64,000 bases of DNA from Bog-473 sp963782415 (GTDB lineage Bacteria; Actinomycetota; Acidimicrobiia; Acidimicrobiales; RAAP-2): the NCBI GenBank assembly GCA_963782415.1, contig CAWAJT010000004.1:558001-622000 (forward strand), read 5' to 3'. The notes below the pieces were generated by a model. The model was not told the origin of the DNA and ran no database searches. It saw nothing but the letters and a program-made list of their open reading frames with translations. Numbering within the stretch: position 1 is the stretch's first letter; each line of letters opens with the position of its first letter. The position numbers were made by a program, and so were the translations under genes. Positions 16,700-25,306 of this stretch are shown piece by piece.

Positions 16700-17626
16700 T
16701 CAGCTGTCGGCCGTCGGCTTTGCCGACGAGGCGGACGAATTGGTGCCAGTCGGGGTTGCCGGTCGGATAACGGCGTCACCAAATGCAGCCAATGTGTCGG
16801 GTGGCGCAAAGTCGCAGAACCACACGTAGGCGCGCTCGACCCCGCGGGCCTGCAACGATCCGAAATAGTCGACGAGCTCGGGGCCGGTGCCCACGACCGG
16901 CCCGGGACCGAAACGTCGACGTGCCGTCGCCTCGATCTCCTCCCGCGAGCCGGTGGGCGGAACGAAGGCCACCTGCACCTGTAGCGAGCACCGCGCCGCC
17001 CCCGAGAACGGCAGCATCTCGTTCAGGCGGTCGACAATGCCCGTGTGCACATTCCACCAGTCCGCATGGGCGGCTACCAACCGCATGGTGCCCTTGCCCG
17101 CCCCGCCGATGACGATCGGGATCTTTCCGAGTGGCCCGGGCCGTTGCTGTGCACCGCGTAGGTGAAAATGCTGGCCCTGGTAATCGAGCGTCTCGCCGGC
17201 CCAGAGCGCTCTTATGATTTCGAGCGATTCGCCGAGGCGGCTCAGCCTCTCCTTTGATTCCAGCGCGCCGATTCCGTAGGTCCGCATCTCGTCGACGACC
17301 GAGCCCCAGCCGATGCCGAGCTCAAAGCGGCCCCCGGAGGCGTGGTCGAGCGTGACAGCTTCTCGTGCCAGCACTGCTGGATGCCGGAACGAGTCGCAGA
17401 GGACCAATGATCCGACGCGAAGGTGCTCGGTTCGAGCGGCGAGCCAAGAGTTGGTCAGCATCGCGTCGAACATCGGCGATCCCTCCGCCCCGGGGGGCGC
17501 CAGGTGGTCCATACCGGCCATGCCGACGAAGCCTGCCGCTTCCGCGGCGCGGGCACGTTCCACCATCTGGTTCATGGTCAGCCGCATCTGCGGAAGGAAG
17601 ACCCAGTATTCGAGCGCGGTAGCCAC
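16700..17626 (-). CDS. F420-type luciferase-like (LLM) oxidoreductase
   Basis: 308 aa, GTG 17626. The TIM-barrel LLM fold is recognised by VGMAGMDHLAPP, RVGSLVLCDSFRHPAVLA, TLDHASGGRFELGIGWG and the GGAGKGTMRLVAAHADWWN phosphate-binding region. Members use F420 or FMN to oxidise or reduce alcohols, ketones or other small organics. Cofactor choice cannot be decided from sequence alone, although the actinobacterial setting favours F420. It is a single unit between the desaturase and a decayed alcohol dehydrogenase. Confidence 0.8.
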   Translation of the reverse strand: MATALEYWVFLPQMRLTMNQMVERARAAEAAGFVGMAGMDHLAPPGAEGSPMFDAMLTNSWLAARTEHLRVGSLVLCDSFRHPAVLAREAVTLDHASGGRFELGIGWGSVVDEMRTYGIGALESKERLSRLGESLEIIRALWAGETLDYQGQHFHLRGAQQRPGPLGKIPIVIGGAGKGTMRLVAAHADWWNVHTGIVDRLNEMLPFSGAARCSLQVQVAFVPPTGSREEIEATARRRFGPGPVVGTGPELVDYFGSLQARGVERAYVWFCDFAPPDTLAAFGDAVIRPATPTGTNSSASSAKPTADS

Positions 17627-17762
17627 CGGTGAGACTCCTCGTCAGCGTTCGTTGCGAGCGGGATGCAGATTGCTGGCACCGCACCCCCATGACACGAAGT
17701 CAGAGGATATCTATGGTGATCCCACCGGCAACAACTGACGCGCTGGCTGACGAGGAGGGACG

Positions 17763-18140
17763 ATGAAGGCTGTTCGCAGCATCGAAGGCGGTGTGGCCGT
17801 GGTCGACGTCGACGGGCCCCCGGCGTCGGTGAAGTGCTCGACGTGCGCTCGACGAGCATCTCAGTTCCGACTTGAGCTACATCCGATTTGGGAGTCGGAA
17901 CATTCTGGGCCACGAGCTCGCTGGAGTGCGGGCTGACGGCACGCCTGTGGTGGTCGAGGCCATCTACGGCTGTATGGAGTGCGAACAATGCCGCCGCGGC
18001 GCGTGACGGAGGACTACCGGAGGGCCAGGTTCTCGCTGGCTGCTCTCCAGCATGGCGTGTCGTTGCTCGAAGAGCCGTTCCCGGCCTGACTGCCGCAGAC
18101 GCGGTGCCACCGCTCGTGTGTGCGGCAGGTCCAATCGCTT
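17763..18140 (+). pseudogene. Zinc-type alcohol dehydrogenase (MDR), decayed N-terminal part
   Basis: Starting at ATG 17763, MKAVRSIEGGVAVVDVDGPP looks like the start of a medium-chain dehydrogenase. One base lost near 17822 moves the frame to GVGEVLDVRSTSI. Another lost near 17862 moves it to SSDLSYIRFGSRNILGHELA. That frame continues through VVVEAIYGCMECEQCRRGA, with typical structural-zinc cysteines, and stops at about 18006. A last recognisable piece, VPGLTAADA, appears near 18080-18110. The cofactor domain is missing altogether. This is genuine decay (two frameshifts, a stop and a large deletion), not a single sequencing slip. Confidence 0.7.
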
Positions 18141-18141
18141 C

Positions 18142-18759
18142 CTACGACGTTCCGCCCTCGCGTGCACGAGCGTCCGAGCGGTCTGGCGGCATCGCCGACT
18201 GGAGCCCGATGCTGTTGAGGACCCCGGCCAGACAGAGGTAGCCGCCGACGAGAAAGAGCAGCTCGAAGATCTCGGCGGGTTCGAGGTGCGACGCCAGCGA
18301 ACGCCACGTGGCGTCGCCGACCTCATGATCGTCGATGATCTCGTCGACCGCTGCCATCATCGCCCGCTCCAGCGACGTCCACACCGCGGCGGAAGCCCCA
18401 TCGGGCACCGCCTCGATCTGGGCTGCTGTGAGGCCGGCGTCCGCGCCCATGCGGCAGTGCTGGTTCCATTCGTAACCCGAGCGGGTGCGCCAGGCGACGC
18501 GGAGAATGAGGAGCTCGCGATGAGGTGGCCGTAGCTTCGCATCGTCGCTGGCCAGCATCTCGGTGAAGGGCAGCCATGATGCGCTCAACGGGAGGTGGCG
18601 CGCGAACATCTCGAGGACGATGGGCATCGGCGGTGCGTCCGGCGCCCCTGAAAGGTAGAGCTCGGGGCGGCGCAGGAACTGCAGCAACGTCGCACGGGTC
18701 GCCTCGTCCCACTCGGCGAAGGGGAGTGGGACGAGGCGGGGTTCGTCCGAGGACGTCAT
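18142..18759 (-). CDS. Carboxymuconolactone decarboxylase (AhpD-like) family protein
   Basis: 205 aa, ATG 18759 overlapping the FMN reductase stop (ATGA). The core RELLILRVAWRTRSGYEWNQ (81-100) followed by HC matches the CMD fold; only one cysteine (HC, 102) is near the usual redox site. It shares the RLxPLxxxEW start and YEWNQH-type motif with the CMD protein at 5770. The reductase-CMD coupling suggests a flavin-linked or peroxide-linked step, but the function is not known. Confidence 0.8.
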   Translation of the reverse strand: MTSSDEPRLVPLPFAEWDEATRATLLQFLRRPELYLSGAPDAPPMPIVLEMFARHLPLSASWLPFTEMLASDDAKLRPPHRELLILRVAWRTRSGYEWNQHCRMGADAGLTAAQIEAVPDGASAAVWTSLERAMMAAVDEIIDDHEVGDATWRSLASHLEPAEIFELLFLVGGYLCLAGVLNSIGLQSAMPPDRSDARAREGGTS

Positions 18760-19274
18760 CCCGATGCGGCCACGGACTGTCGCAGTTGTGGTCCTGCCGC
18801 CAGGAGCCACTCGACGATGATGTCGTCGGCAGCGGCCAGTTCACCTTCGGTGACATAGAGCCCGCGAGTGGGGAGCGTCGCCCCCAGCTCGACGAGAACC
18901 GGTCGCAGATGCACCTCCACCGCCAGGGCATGGTGGGCACCGGCACCGGTCATGACCGGCACGGCCGTGACCCCCAAGAGATCGGTGGTGCTGAACCAGT
19001 CGAGGAACGACTTGAGCAGGCCCGTGTAGCTCGCCTTGTAGGTCGGCGACGCGACCACGACCAACGCGCAGCCGCGGATCCCTTCGGCCAGCTCCTTCAC
19101 GTGGGATGAGGACCAGTCGAAGAGCTGCGGACCGTAGTCCGCGAGGTCGACGGTCAAGCGGTCCTGGCCGTCGAGCCCGGCCGCGTCGGCTGCCGCGGCC
19201 ACGACCGCTTCGCCGAGTTCGAGCGTCCGTGAATGCGCCTTGGGGTTCCCGACGATGAGGCCAACGGCGCTCAT
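18756..19274 (-). CDS. NADPH-dependent FMN reductase
   Basis: 172 aa, ATG 19274. It has a flavodoxin-like fold with the phosphate loop GNPKAHSRT (9-17) and the FMN-contacting SPTYKASYTGLLKSFLDW region (about 76-93), as in SsuE/MsuE-type reductases that feed reduced FMN to two-component monooxygenases. Possible clients in the window are the NtaA-type monooxygenase at 31838 and the LLM proteins. It is coupled to the CMD-like gene downstream. Confidence 0.85.
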   Translation of the reverse strand: MSAVGLIVGNPKAHSRTLELGEAVVAAAADAAGLDGQDRLTVDLADYGPQLFDWSSSHVKELAEGIRGCALVVVASPTYKASYTGLLKSFLDWFSTTDLLGVTAVPVMTGAGAHHALAVEVHLRPVLVELGATLPTRGLYVTEGELAAADDIIVEWLLAAGPQLRQSVAASG

Positions 19275-19308
19275 GTACGAACCGGTTCGTGCAGGCGGCG
19301 GGACGGCA

Positions 19309-20349
19309 TCAGCCCAATGTAGCGATGACCTGCGGCAGGTCCACGATGGTCCGAATTCCCGGCTCCGCCGCGCAGACGTAGGGAATGGCATTCACGGGTC
19401 GATGGGCCGTCAGGCCGGGCGAGGTCGCCGCCCATTCGTCGGGTGGTACGGGGAAACGGACGTCGATATCCAAAGGGGTGTCGCCCTGGACCAGCACGTG
19501 CCAACCGGTCTCGCGCAGGTCCCATGCCGGCTCGACGTCGGTTGTGAGGTACCAGTTTGCGTTGAACGTGAGGAGCGGCCGGCCAGCGCGATTGCCGTGG
19601 ACCTGCATGCGCTGCGCCGCAATGGTGCCGGCCTTCACGACCCCGGCGGCGATCTCGACGTCGTGCTTTGCCGTGGCGACCTGGCCGCTCGCGGTGACAG
19701 AGTCGAGTGGGAGTGACAGTGCCTCGGCCAGCACTTCGAGCGAACCGGCGAAGGAGGCGCCGCCATGCGCCTCCACCCCGCTGGGGTCGAAACGCGCCGG
19801 ATCGCGGCCGAAGCCCATGAGGTCGAAGATCATCTCGGGCGAGTTGCGCGACGACATGTCGGCGAACTCCTCAATGAGGAGGTGCTCCAGGCGCCGTTGC
19901 AGCGAAGTCAGGACGATCGGCAAGGCCTCGGTGATGAACCCCGGGCTCGAGCCCGTGCTGTGGAGCGATGCCTGGCCCTGTGCGCAGGCGGCCTCCAACC
20001 GTTCACGCGTCTCGGGTTGGAGTCGGTCGGGGTTGTGGAACTCGCTCCGTGTCGAGACGACGTTGATACCGGCGCCGAGCAGCTGGCAGAGCGCATCGAC
20101 GTCGACTCGGTCGCCCATGTAGAGGACGCAGTCAGGCCGCAGGGCGACGATGTCCGCCGTGTCGCGCGTCGCCCGTACGCCGGTGAGCGCTCTTCCGCTC
20201 AGCTCGCCGGCATCGCGGCCCTCCTTGTCCTCCGAATAGACGTAGAGGCCCACGAGGTCGAGGTTCGGGTGGTCGATGACCGCCCGCAGGGAGTGCGAGC
20301 CGATGTTCCCTGTTGCCCACTGGACAACCCTGTAGCGCTCGTCGCTCAT
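19309..20349 (-). CDS. DapB N-terminal-domain (dihydrodipicolinate reductase-like) NAD(P)-binding protein
   Basis: 346 aa, ATG 20349 with AGGAGG 12 bases upstream. The Rossmann start is YRVVQWATGNIGSHSLRAVI (ATGNIG, 12-17). It is followed by LVGLYVYSEDKEGRDAG, YMGDRVDVDALCQLL and a long C-terminal region. This architecture matches the family common in mycobacteria and related bacteria annotated as dihydrodipicolinate reductase N-terminus-containing; it is not the lysine enzyme DapB, which is shorter. The role is probably oxidoreduction in lipid or steroid catabolism. It lies between the FMN reductase and enoyl-CoA hydratase genes on the same strand. Confidence 0.8.
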   Translation of the reverse strand: MSDERYRVVQWATGNIGSHSLRAVIDHPNLDLVGLYVYSEDKEGRDAGELSGRALTGVRATRDTADIVALRPDCVLYMGDRVDVDALCQLLGAGINVVSTRSEFHNPDRLQPETRERLEAACAQGQASLHSTGSSPGFITEALPIVLTSLQRRLEHLLIEEFADMSSRNSPEMIFDLMGFGRDPARFDPSGVEAHGGASFAGSLEVLAEALSLPLDSVTASGQVATAKHDVEIAAGVVKAGTIAAQRMQVHGNRAGRPLLTFNANWYLTTDVEPAWDLRETGWHVLVQGDTPLDIDVRFPVPPDEWAATSPGLTAHRPVNAIPYVCAAEPGIRTIVDLPQVIATLG

Positions 20350-20404
20350 ATCGGTCACATTCCTCCTGGGTCTTTGCCCGGGAGCGGGCACCCACACGCC
20401 GTCA

Positions 20405-21157
20405 TCAGTGCCCGGTCCACCGGGCGGGGCGCTTCTCGGTGAAGGAGCGGGCGCCCTCTCGCGCATCCTCGGAATGGAAGACAGTCTCCACGAGTTGGCG
20501 CTGCAGCGGCCACAGCTCCTCTTCCGATCTGCCCGGCGCGAGCCGCACCATGCATTTGACTGCCTGGAGCCCGAGCGGCGCGTTGCGGGCGATGCGGGCC
20601 GCCAGGGTGCGGGCGGCGTCGAGGGTCTCGCCCGCTTCGCACATCCGCACGATGAGGCCGTGTTGGAGCGCCAGTTCGGCGGAGAGCGGCTCCCCGGTGA
20701 GTGCCATTTCGGTGACGACGGACTGGGGCAGGCAGCGAGGCAGCCGGAGGAGCGCGCCGCCACCGGGGAAGAGTCCGAAGGTCACCTCCGGCGAGCCGAA
20801 GCGGGCGTCGCGCGCCGCCACCAAGAGGTCGGCGATGAGCGCCAGCTCTAGCCCGCCCCCGACGGCGGCACCTTCAATGGCCGCGAGGAGGGGTTTGCTG
20901 CAGCCGAGGCGGAAGATGTCGTCGACGCGCTCGGGCAACCCGTCGCGGGCGAACGCCTTGAGGTCCATACCCGCACAGAAGGTGCCGCCGGCTCCGGTCA
21001 GCACGCCGACGCGCAGGTCGTCGTCGCCGTCCAACTCGGTCAGCGCGGCCAGGACGCCCAACGACAGGTCCGAGTCGATGGCGTTTCTGACCTCGGGCCG
21101 ATTGAGGGTGATGACCAGGACGGCCCCCTCGCGCGAGGTGACGACAGCGTCACCCAT
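20405..21157 (-). CDS. Enoyl-CoA hydratase/isomerase (crotonase)
   Basis: 250 aa. The crotonase fold is shown by VITLNRPEVRNAID, the oxyanion-hole motif GTFCAGMDL, IEGAAVGGGLELAL (second oxyanion hole) and FGLFPGGGALLRLPR. The catalytic Glu positions of classical hydratases are only partly conserved: PEVTFGL is present, but LPRCLPQS replaces the usual second-Glu stretch, so an isomerase or hydrolase role is possible. It lies 33 bp downstream of the P450 at 21191 and is probably co-transcribed with it. Confidence 0.87.
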   Translation of the reverse strand: MGDAVVTSREGAVLVITLNRPEVRNAIDSDLSLGVLAALTELDGDDDLRVGVLTGAGGTFCAGMDLKAFARDGLPERVDDIFRLGCSKPLLAAIEGAAVGGGLELALIADLLVAARDARFGSPEVTFGLFPGGGALLRLPRCLPQSVVTEMALTGEPLSAELALQHGLIVRMCEAGETLDAARTLAARIARNAPLGLQAVKCMVRLAPGRSEEELWPLQRQLVETVFHSEDAREGARSFTEKRPARWTGH

Positions 21158-21190
21158 GACCGTGCCGCAGCGACGGCGGCTGCTCCGGCA

Positions 21191-22390
21191 TCACCGGGTG
21201 TGCACCGGGAGCTTCTCCCAGCCGCGCACGGTCGACGTGCGTGCTTGCACGGCGTTGGCCGTGTCGATCTCCCATTCCGGGAACCGCTTGAGCACTTCTT
21301 CGAGTGCGACTCGCGCCTCGAGCCGGGCGAGGTGCGCGCCTAGGCAGAAGTGCAGCCCGTAGCCGAAGCTCAGGTGGCGCTGCGCCTTGCGGTGGATGTC
21401 GAACCGGTCGGGGTCGGGGAACTGGCGCTCGTCACGGTTGGCCGAGGCGTTGAGCACGACCATGATGCTCCCGGCCGGGACGGTCCGGCCGTGGTGGACG
21501 ACGTCGGTCGTGACCCAGCGCGCCTGCACGGGAGAGGGAGGCTCGTAACGGAGGCACTCCTCAATGGCGGCGGGGATCAGTGCAGGGTCCCGTACAAGCT
21601 CGGCCCGCTGGTCGGGATGCTCGGCGAGGAGCTTGGCCGCCCAACCGATCAGGCGGGTCGTGGTCTCGTTGCCGGCGCCGGACAGGAGACCGATGTATCC
21701 GAGAATCTCGTCGCGCGTCAGCGTGCGCATGGTTCCCGTTTCGTCGGTGAATTCCGCCGTCAGCAACTCGGTCATGAGGTCGTCAGAGGGGTGCTCGGCC
21801 CGCCAATCGATGTAGGCGCCATAGTCCGCGTCGGTCCGACCTTGTGCCGAGAAGTCGACATCGGGCATGACACCCTCGTCCAGGCGCAGGCCCTCGTCGA
21901 TGTGGTCGCGGATCGCCTGCTGGTCCTCCTCGGGGATCCCGAGCAGCATGCCGATGGTTCGCATCGGGATCTCGGTGCCGAGGTCGGAGATGAAATCGAA
22001 ACCACCGGCGTCGACGAGCGGGTCGAGCGTGCGCGCGGCGTAGGCCCGGACCTGGGGCTCTATGGCGGCCATGCGACGTGGGGTGAAGACGCGGCTCATG
22101 ATGCCGCGGTGCAGGTCGTGATCCGGCGGGTCCTCAAAGATGAACATGCCGGGCGGCATCTGCATCTCCGCCTTGATGATTTCGAGCACGGACCCCTTGG
22201 CCGAGCTGTAGGTCTGCCACTCGACGAGAGCGCGTTCGACGTCCTCGTAGCGGCTGATGGCAAAGAAGTCGTACTTCTCGTTGTAATAGAGCGGGGCCTC
22301 GTCGCGCAGGCGCTTCCAGACCGGGTACGGATCGGCGTCGATATCGAAGTCGTACGGGTCGTAGTACGGCGCGGGCGCAGTCGTGGTCAT
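21191..22390 (-). CDS. Cytochrome P450
   Basis: 399 aa, ATG 22390 with GGGAGAG upstream. I-helix SGAGNETTTR, ExxR in EECLRYEPP, heme motif SFGYGLHFCLGAHLAR with Cys349. It begins YYDPYDFDIDADPYPVWKRL, shared with the P450s at 36786 and 63516, which form one paralogue set distinct from the pair at 6857/14108. It is soluble. The divergent acyl-CoA synthetase at 22494 suggests joint regulation from the 104-bp gap. Confidence 0.93.
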   Translation of the reverse strand: MTTTAPAPYYDPYDFDIDADPYPVWKRLRDEAPLYYNEKYDFFAISRYEDVERALVEWQTYSSAKGSVLEIIKAEMQMPPGMFIFEDPPDHDLHRGIMSRVFTPRRMAAIEPQVRAYAARTLDPLVDAGGFDFISDLGTEIPMRTIGMLLGIPEEDQQAIRDHIDEGLRLDEGVMPDVDFSAQGRTDADYGAYIDWRAEHPSDDLMTELLTAEFTDETGTMRTLTRDEILGYIGLLSGAGNETTTRLIGWAAKLLAEHPDQRAELVRDPALIPAAIEECLRYEPPSPVQARWVTTDVVHHGRTVPAGSIMVVLNASANRDERQFPDPDRFDIHRKAQRHLSFGYGLHFCLGAHLARLEARVALEEVLKRFPEWEIDTANAVQARTSTVRGWEKLPVHTR

Positions 22391-22433
22391 GTGCTCTCCC
22401 TTCTGCGGCTCCGTCGAGCCCGGGCACCCCACC

Positions 22434-22461
22434 TTGTGAGGTCCTCCGTCGAAAGTATCAT
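22434..22461 (+). promoter_or_regulatory. Candidate promoter for the acyl-CoA synthetase / CoA-transferase operon
   Basis: TTGTGA (22434-22439), 16 bp, TATCAT (22456-22461), in a locally AT-rich patch. The GTG at 22494 would follow a leader of about 26 bases. Opposite-strand hexamers (TTGAGA and TACAAT/AATAAT) could serve the divergent P450. Confidence 0.4.
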
Positions 22462-22493
22462 TATTGTATGGAAAGAGGACCATTCTCAAAGGC

Positions 22494-24089
22494 GTGCCTG
22501 TGAGCGCATCGGCCTGGCCGTCCATCCCGGCGATGCTCGAGAGCACTGCCGGTCGGTTCGCCGATCTGGTAGCCGTGCGCGACGGGGCCGCCAACCTCTC
22601 CTATGGAGCGTTGGCCGACGCGGCGCAACGCTTCGGCGCTGCTCTGGTCGAGGCGGGTGTGGAACCGGGCGATCGCGTGGCGATCTGGTGCGGCAATTGC
22701 GCCGAGTGGATCACCGCGGCCCTCGGCCTGTTCGCCGCGGGAGCCGTTCTCGTCCCGGTGAACACGCGCTTCAAGGGGGCCGAGGCCGCGGTCATCCTGT
22801 CGCGGAGTCGGGCACGGGTCCTCGTCACCGTGACCGACTTCCTCGGCACCGACTATGTGGCGATGCTGCAGGGAGCAGGGGCCGACCTCCCGGCACTCGA
22901 GACCGTCGTGATTGCCCGGGGCCCGGCCGCTGGGTCCACCGTGGCATGGACTGACTTCATGGGTACGGCAGCGCCGGCGTCGCTGGCCGAGGTCGGGTGC
23001 CGCAGCGCCGCCCTCGGTCCGGACGATCCCTCTGACATCCTCTTCACCTCCGGCACGACGGGTGTCCCGAAGGGTGTCGTCATGACCCACGGGCGCACGC
23101 TGACGGTGGCCACCGACTGGGTGGCCATGACCGGGCTGCGCGCCGGCGACGTCTACCTGCAGGTGAACCCGTACTTCCACATGTTCGGACTCAAGGCCGG
23201 CATCCTGGCCAGCGTGGCCAGCGGCGCCACCATGCTCCCCGAGCCGGTCTTCGACGTCGACCGTGTGCTGGCCCGCGTCGCCGAGGACAGGGTCACCGTC
23301 CTGCCCGGGCCGCCTACGCTGTACCAATCCATCCTTGAGCACCCCGACCGCGCCGGGCACGACCTCTCTTCGCTGCGCGTTGCCGTCACCGGCGCCGCCG
23401 ACATCCCCGTTGAGCTCATCCGCCGGGTGCATGACGAATTGCCATTTTCCGAGATCGTCACCGGGTACGGACTGACCGAGGGCGGCACCGCGTGCGCCAC
23501 GTCGGCCGACGACGACGCCGAGGCGATCGCCACGACCGTCGGGCGGCCCCGTCCGGGCTTCGAGGTTCGCATCGTCGGCGAGGGTGGCCGCGACGTCGCG
23601 GACGGCGAGGCGGGTGAGGTGCTGCTGCGCGGCGGCAGCATCATGGTCGGTTACCTGGACGACCCCGCCGAAACGGCGAAGGTCCTCGACGCCGGGGGTT
23701 GGCTCCGGACCGGGGATCTCGGCGTAGTGGACGAGGCCGGCCGCCTGCGCATCGTGGGCCGCGTCAAGGACATGTTCATCGTCGGCGGGTTCAACGCCTA
23801 CCCGGCCGAGATCGAGAACGCGCTCTTGGGGCACCCCGCGGTGCAACAGGCCGCGGTGATAGGCGTCCCCGACCAACGGCTCGGGGAGGTCGGCATGGCG
23901 TTCGTCGTCGTGTCCGGGGACGTCTCGGGGAACGACATCATCGAATGGAGCCGCAACGAAATGGCCAATTACAAGGTGCCCCGCGTTGTTGAGATCGTGG
24001 ACGCCCTGCCACTGAACGCGACCGGGAAGGTGATGAAGGAGACGCTCCGGGAACAGGCCGCCGGGGGCACGGGAAGCGGGTCCCGATGA
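22494..24089 (+). CDS. Acyl-CoA synthetase (AMP-forming ligase, FadD-like)
   Basis: About 531 aa. Start chosen at GTG 22494 (TTG 22464 and GTG 22500 are alternatives). The P-loop-like motif TSGTTGVPKG lies near 185-194. GYGLTEGG and GWLRTGDLG (about 402-410) are also present, as is the C-terminal lysine motif NATGKVMKE. It activates a carboxylic acid to its CoA ester through an acyl-AMP. A 4-bp overlap (ATGA) couples it to the CoA-transferase gene, so this operon has two ways to form CoA esters. Confidence 0.92.
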   Translation: MPVSASAWPSIPAMLESTAGRFADLVAVRDGAANLSYGALADAAQRFGAALVEAGVEPGDRVAIWCGNCAEWITAALGLFAAGAVLVPVNTRFKGAEAAVILSRSRARVLVTVTDFLGTDYVAMLQGAGADLPALETVVIARGPAAGSTVAWTDFMGTAAPASLAEVGCRSAALGPDDPSDILFTSGTTGVPKGVVMTHGRTLTVATDWVAMTGLRAGDVYLQVNPYFHMFGLKAGILASVASGATMLPEPVFDVDRVLARVAEDRVTVLPGPPTLYQSILEHPDRAGHDLSSLRVAVTGAADIPVELIRRVHDELPFSEIVTGYGLTEGGTACATSADDDAEAIATTVGRPRPGFEVRIVGEGGRDVADGEAGEVLLRGGSIMVGYLDDPAETAKVLDAGGWLRTGDLGVVDEAGRLRIVGRVKDMFIVGGFNAYPAEIENALLGHPAVQQAAVIGVPDQRLGEVGMAFVVVSGDVSGNDIIEWSRNEMANYKVPRVVEIVDALPLNATGKVMKETLREQAAGGTGSGSR

Positions 24090-25306
24090 CGACCGAACCG
24101 ACCGAACCGACCGAACCGACCCCCGCGGGCCTGACGGCCCTGACCGGTTTGCGTGTCGTTGAGATGGGCGTCTGGGTCGCGGCGCCGTCGGCGGGCGCGC
24201 TCCTGGCCGACTGGGGGGCGGACGTCATCAAGGTTGAGCCGCCCAACGGCGACCCGATGCGCAGCGCCTTCGGTTCGCTCGGGATCGGCAAGGACTTCCC
24301 CAACCCGGCATTCGCGCAGGACAACCGGGGGAAACGCAGCATCGTCCTCGACCTGCGCGACCCCGCAGCGCGTGAGCAGTTGGAAGTGCTGTTGGCGACC
24401 GCCGACGTCTTCCTCACCAACCTGCGCCCGGACGCGCTCGATGGTCTCGGGCTCGAACCGACCGCGACGGTGGCCCGTCATCCCCGGCTCGTCTATTGCA
24501 GTGTCAGCGGGTACGGCCTGCGTGGCGCTGACCGCAACCGTCCGGCCTACGACATCGGCGCCTTCTGGGCCCGATCGGGACTCTCCGTACAGCTGGCCAA
24601 CAGCGACGGCGTGCCGCTCAACGCGCGCGGCGGCATCGGGGACCACATCAGCGGGTTGGCCGCCCTCGCCGGCCTGCTGGCCGCCGTGCTCGACCAGCGC
24701 CAGACGGGGCGCGGACGTGTCGTCGAGGTATCGCTCCTGAGGACGGGGACCTATGTGCTCGGGTGGGACCTCAGTCTGCAAGAGACCGTGGGCAAGGTTG
24801 CCAAGTCCGAGGCGCGTCACAACAACCAGACGCCGTTGATGAACTCGTACCGGACCAAGGACGGGCGCTGGCTCTTCTTCACCGGACTGGAGGCAGACCG
24901 CCACATCGACCGCGTCTGCCGCGCCCTCGACCGGCCGGATCTGCTGGACGACCCCCGCTTTGCCGATGCCCGCTCGCTTCGTTCCAATCGGGCCGAGGTG
25001 ATTGCCGTCCTCGACGACATCGTGGCCGAGCGCGCCCTCGCCGAATGGGCCGAGCGCTTCGATGCACTCGGCGTGTGGTGGGCGCCGGCCCAGGGTCCGG
25101 CGGACGTCCTCGAAGACCCGCAACTTGCCGCCAACGACGGGTTTCTCGTACTCCAGAACGACACCGACGGGACGACCCGGCGGTCGATCAACGGCCCGGT
25201 GAGCTTCTCGGATCTCCCGGTGGGCCCGGCCGCGCCGGCGCCGTTGCTGGGCGAACACACCGACGAGGTCCTGGCCGAGCTCGCCGCTCGCCGCTCGCCA
25301 GACTGA
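24086..25306 (+). CDS. Family III CoA-transferase (CaiB/BaiF type)
   Basis: 406 aa, ATG 24086. GLRVVEMGVWVAAPSAGALLADWGADVIKVEPP is the classic start. RGKRSIVLDLRDP follows, and the NRPAYDIGAF segment carries the Asp expected to form the acyl-anhydride intermediate. The N-terminus bears TEP repeats encoded by a 9-bp tandem repeat (24091-24117). It moves CoA between acids and works with the adjacent ligase. It overlaps the convergent acyl-CoA dehydrogenase reading frame by about 119 bp at its 3' end. Confidence 0.9.
   Translation: MTTEPTEPTEPTPAGLTALTGLRVVEMGVWVAAPSAGALLADWGADVIKVEPPNGDPMRSAFGSLGIGKDFPNPAFAQDNRGKRSIVLDLRDPAAREQLEVLLATADVFLTNLRPDALDGLGLEPTATVARHPRLVYCSVSGYGLRGADRNRPAYDIGAFWARSGLSVQLANSDGVPLNARGGIGDHISGLAALAGLLAAVLDQRQTGRGRVVEVSLLRTGTYVLGWDLSLQETVGKVAKSEARHNNQTPLMNSYRTKDGRWLFFTGLEADRHIDRVCRALDRPDLLDDPRFADARSLRSNRAEVIAVLDDIVAERALAEWAERFDALGVWWAPAQGPADVLEDPQLAANDGFLVLQNDTDGTTRRSINGPVSFSDLPVGPAAPAPLLGEHTDEVLAELAARRSPD
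24091..24117 (+). repeat. Three tandem copies of GACCGAACC at the CoA-transferase start
   Basis: Three exact 9-bp units encode repeated Thr-Glu-Pro near residues 3-11. The repeat unit is a multiple of three, so copy-number change would lengthen or shorten the disordered N-terminus without breaking the frame. Confidence 0.7.

Noticed and set aside
24817..25260. Antisense frames inside the CoA-transferase gene
   Set aside because: Ser/Arg-rich, no ribosome binding site; typical of GC-rich shadow frames.
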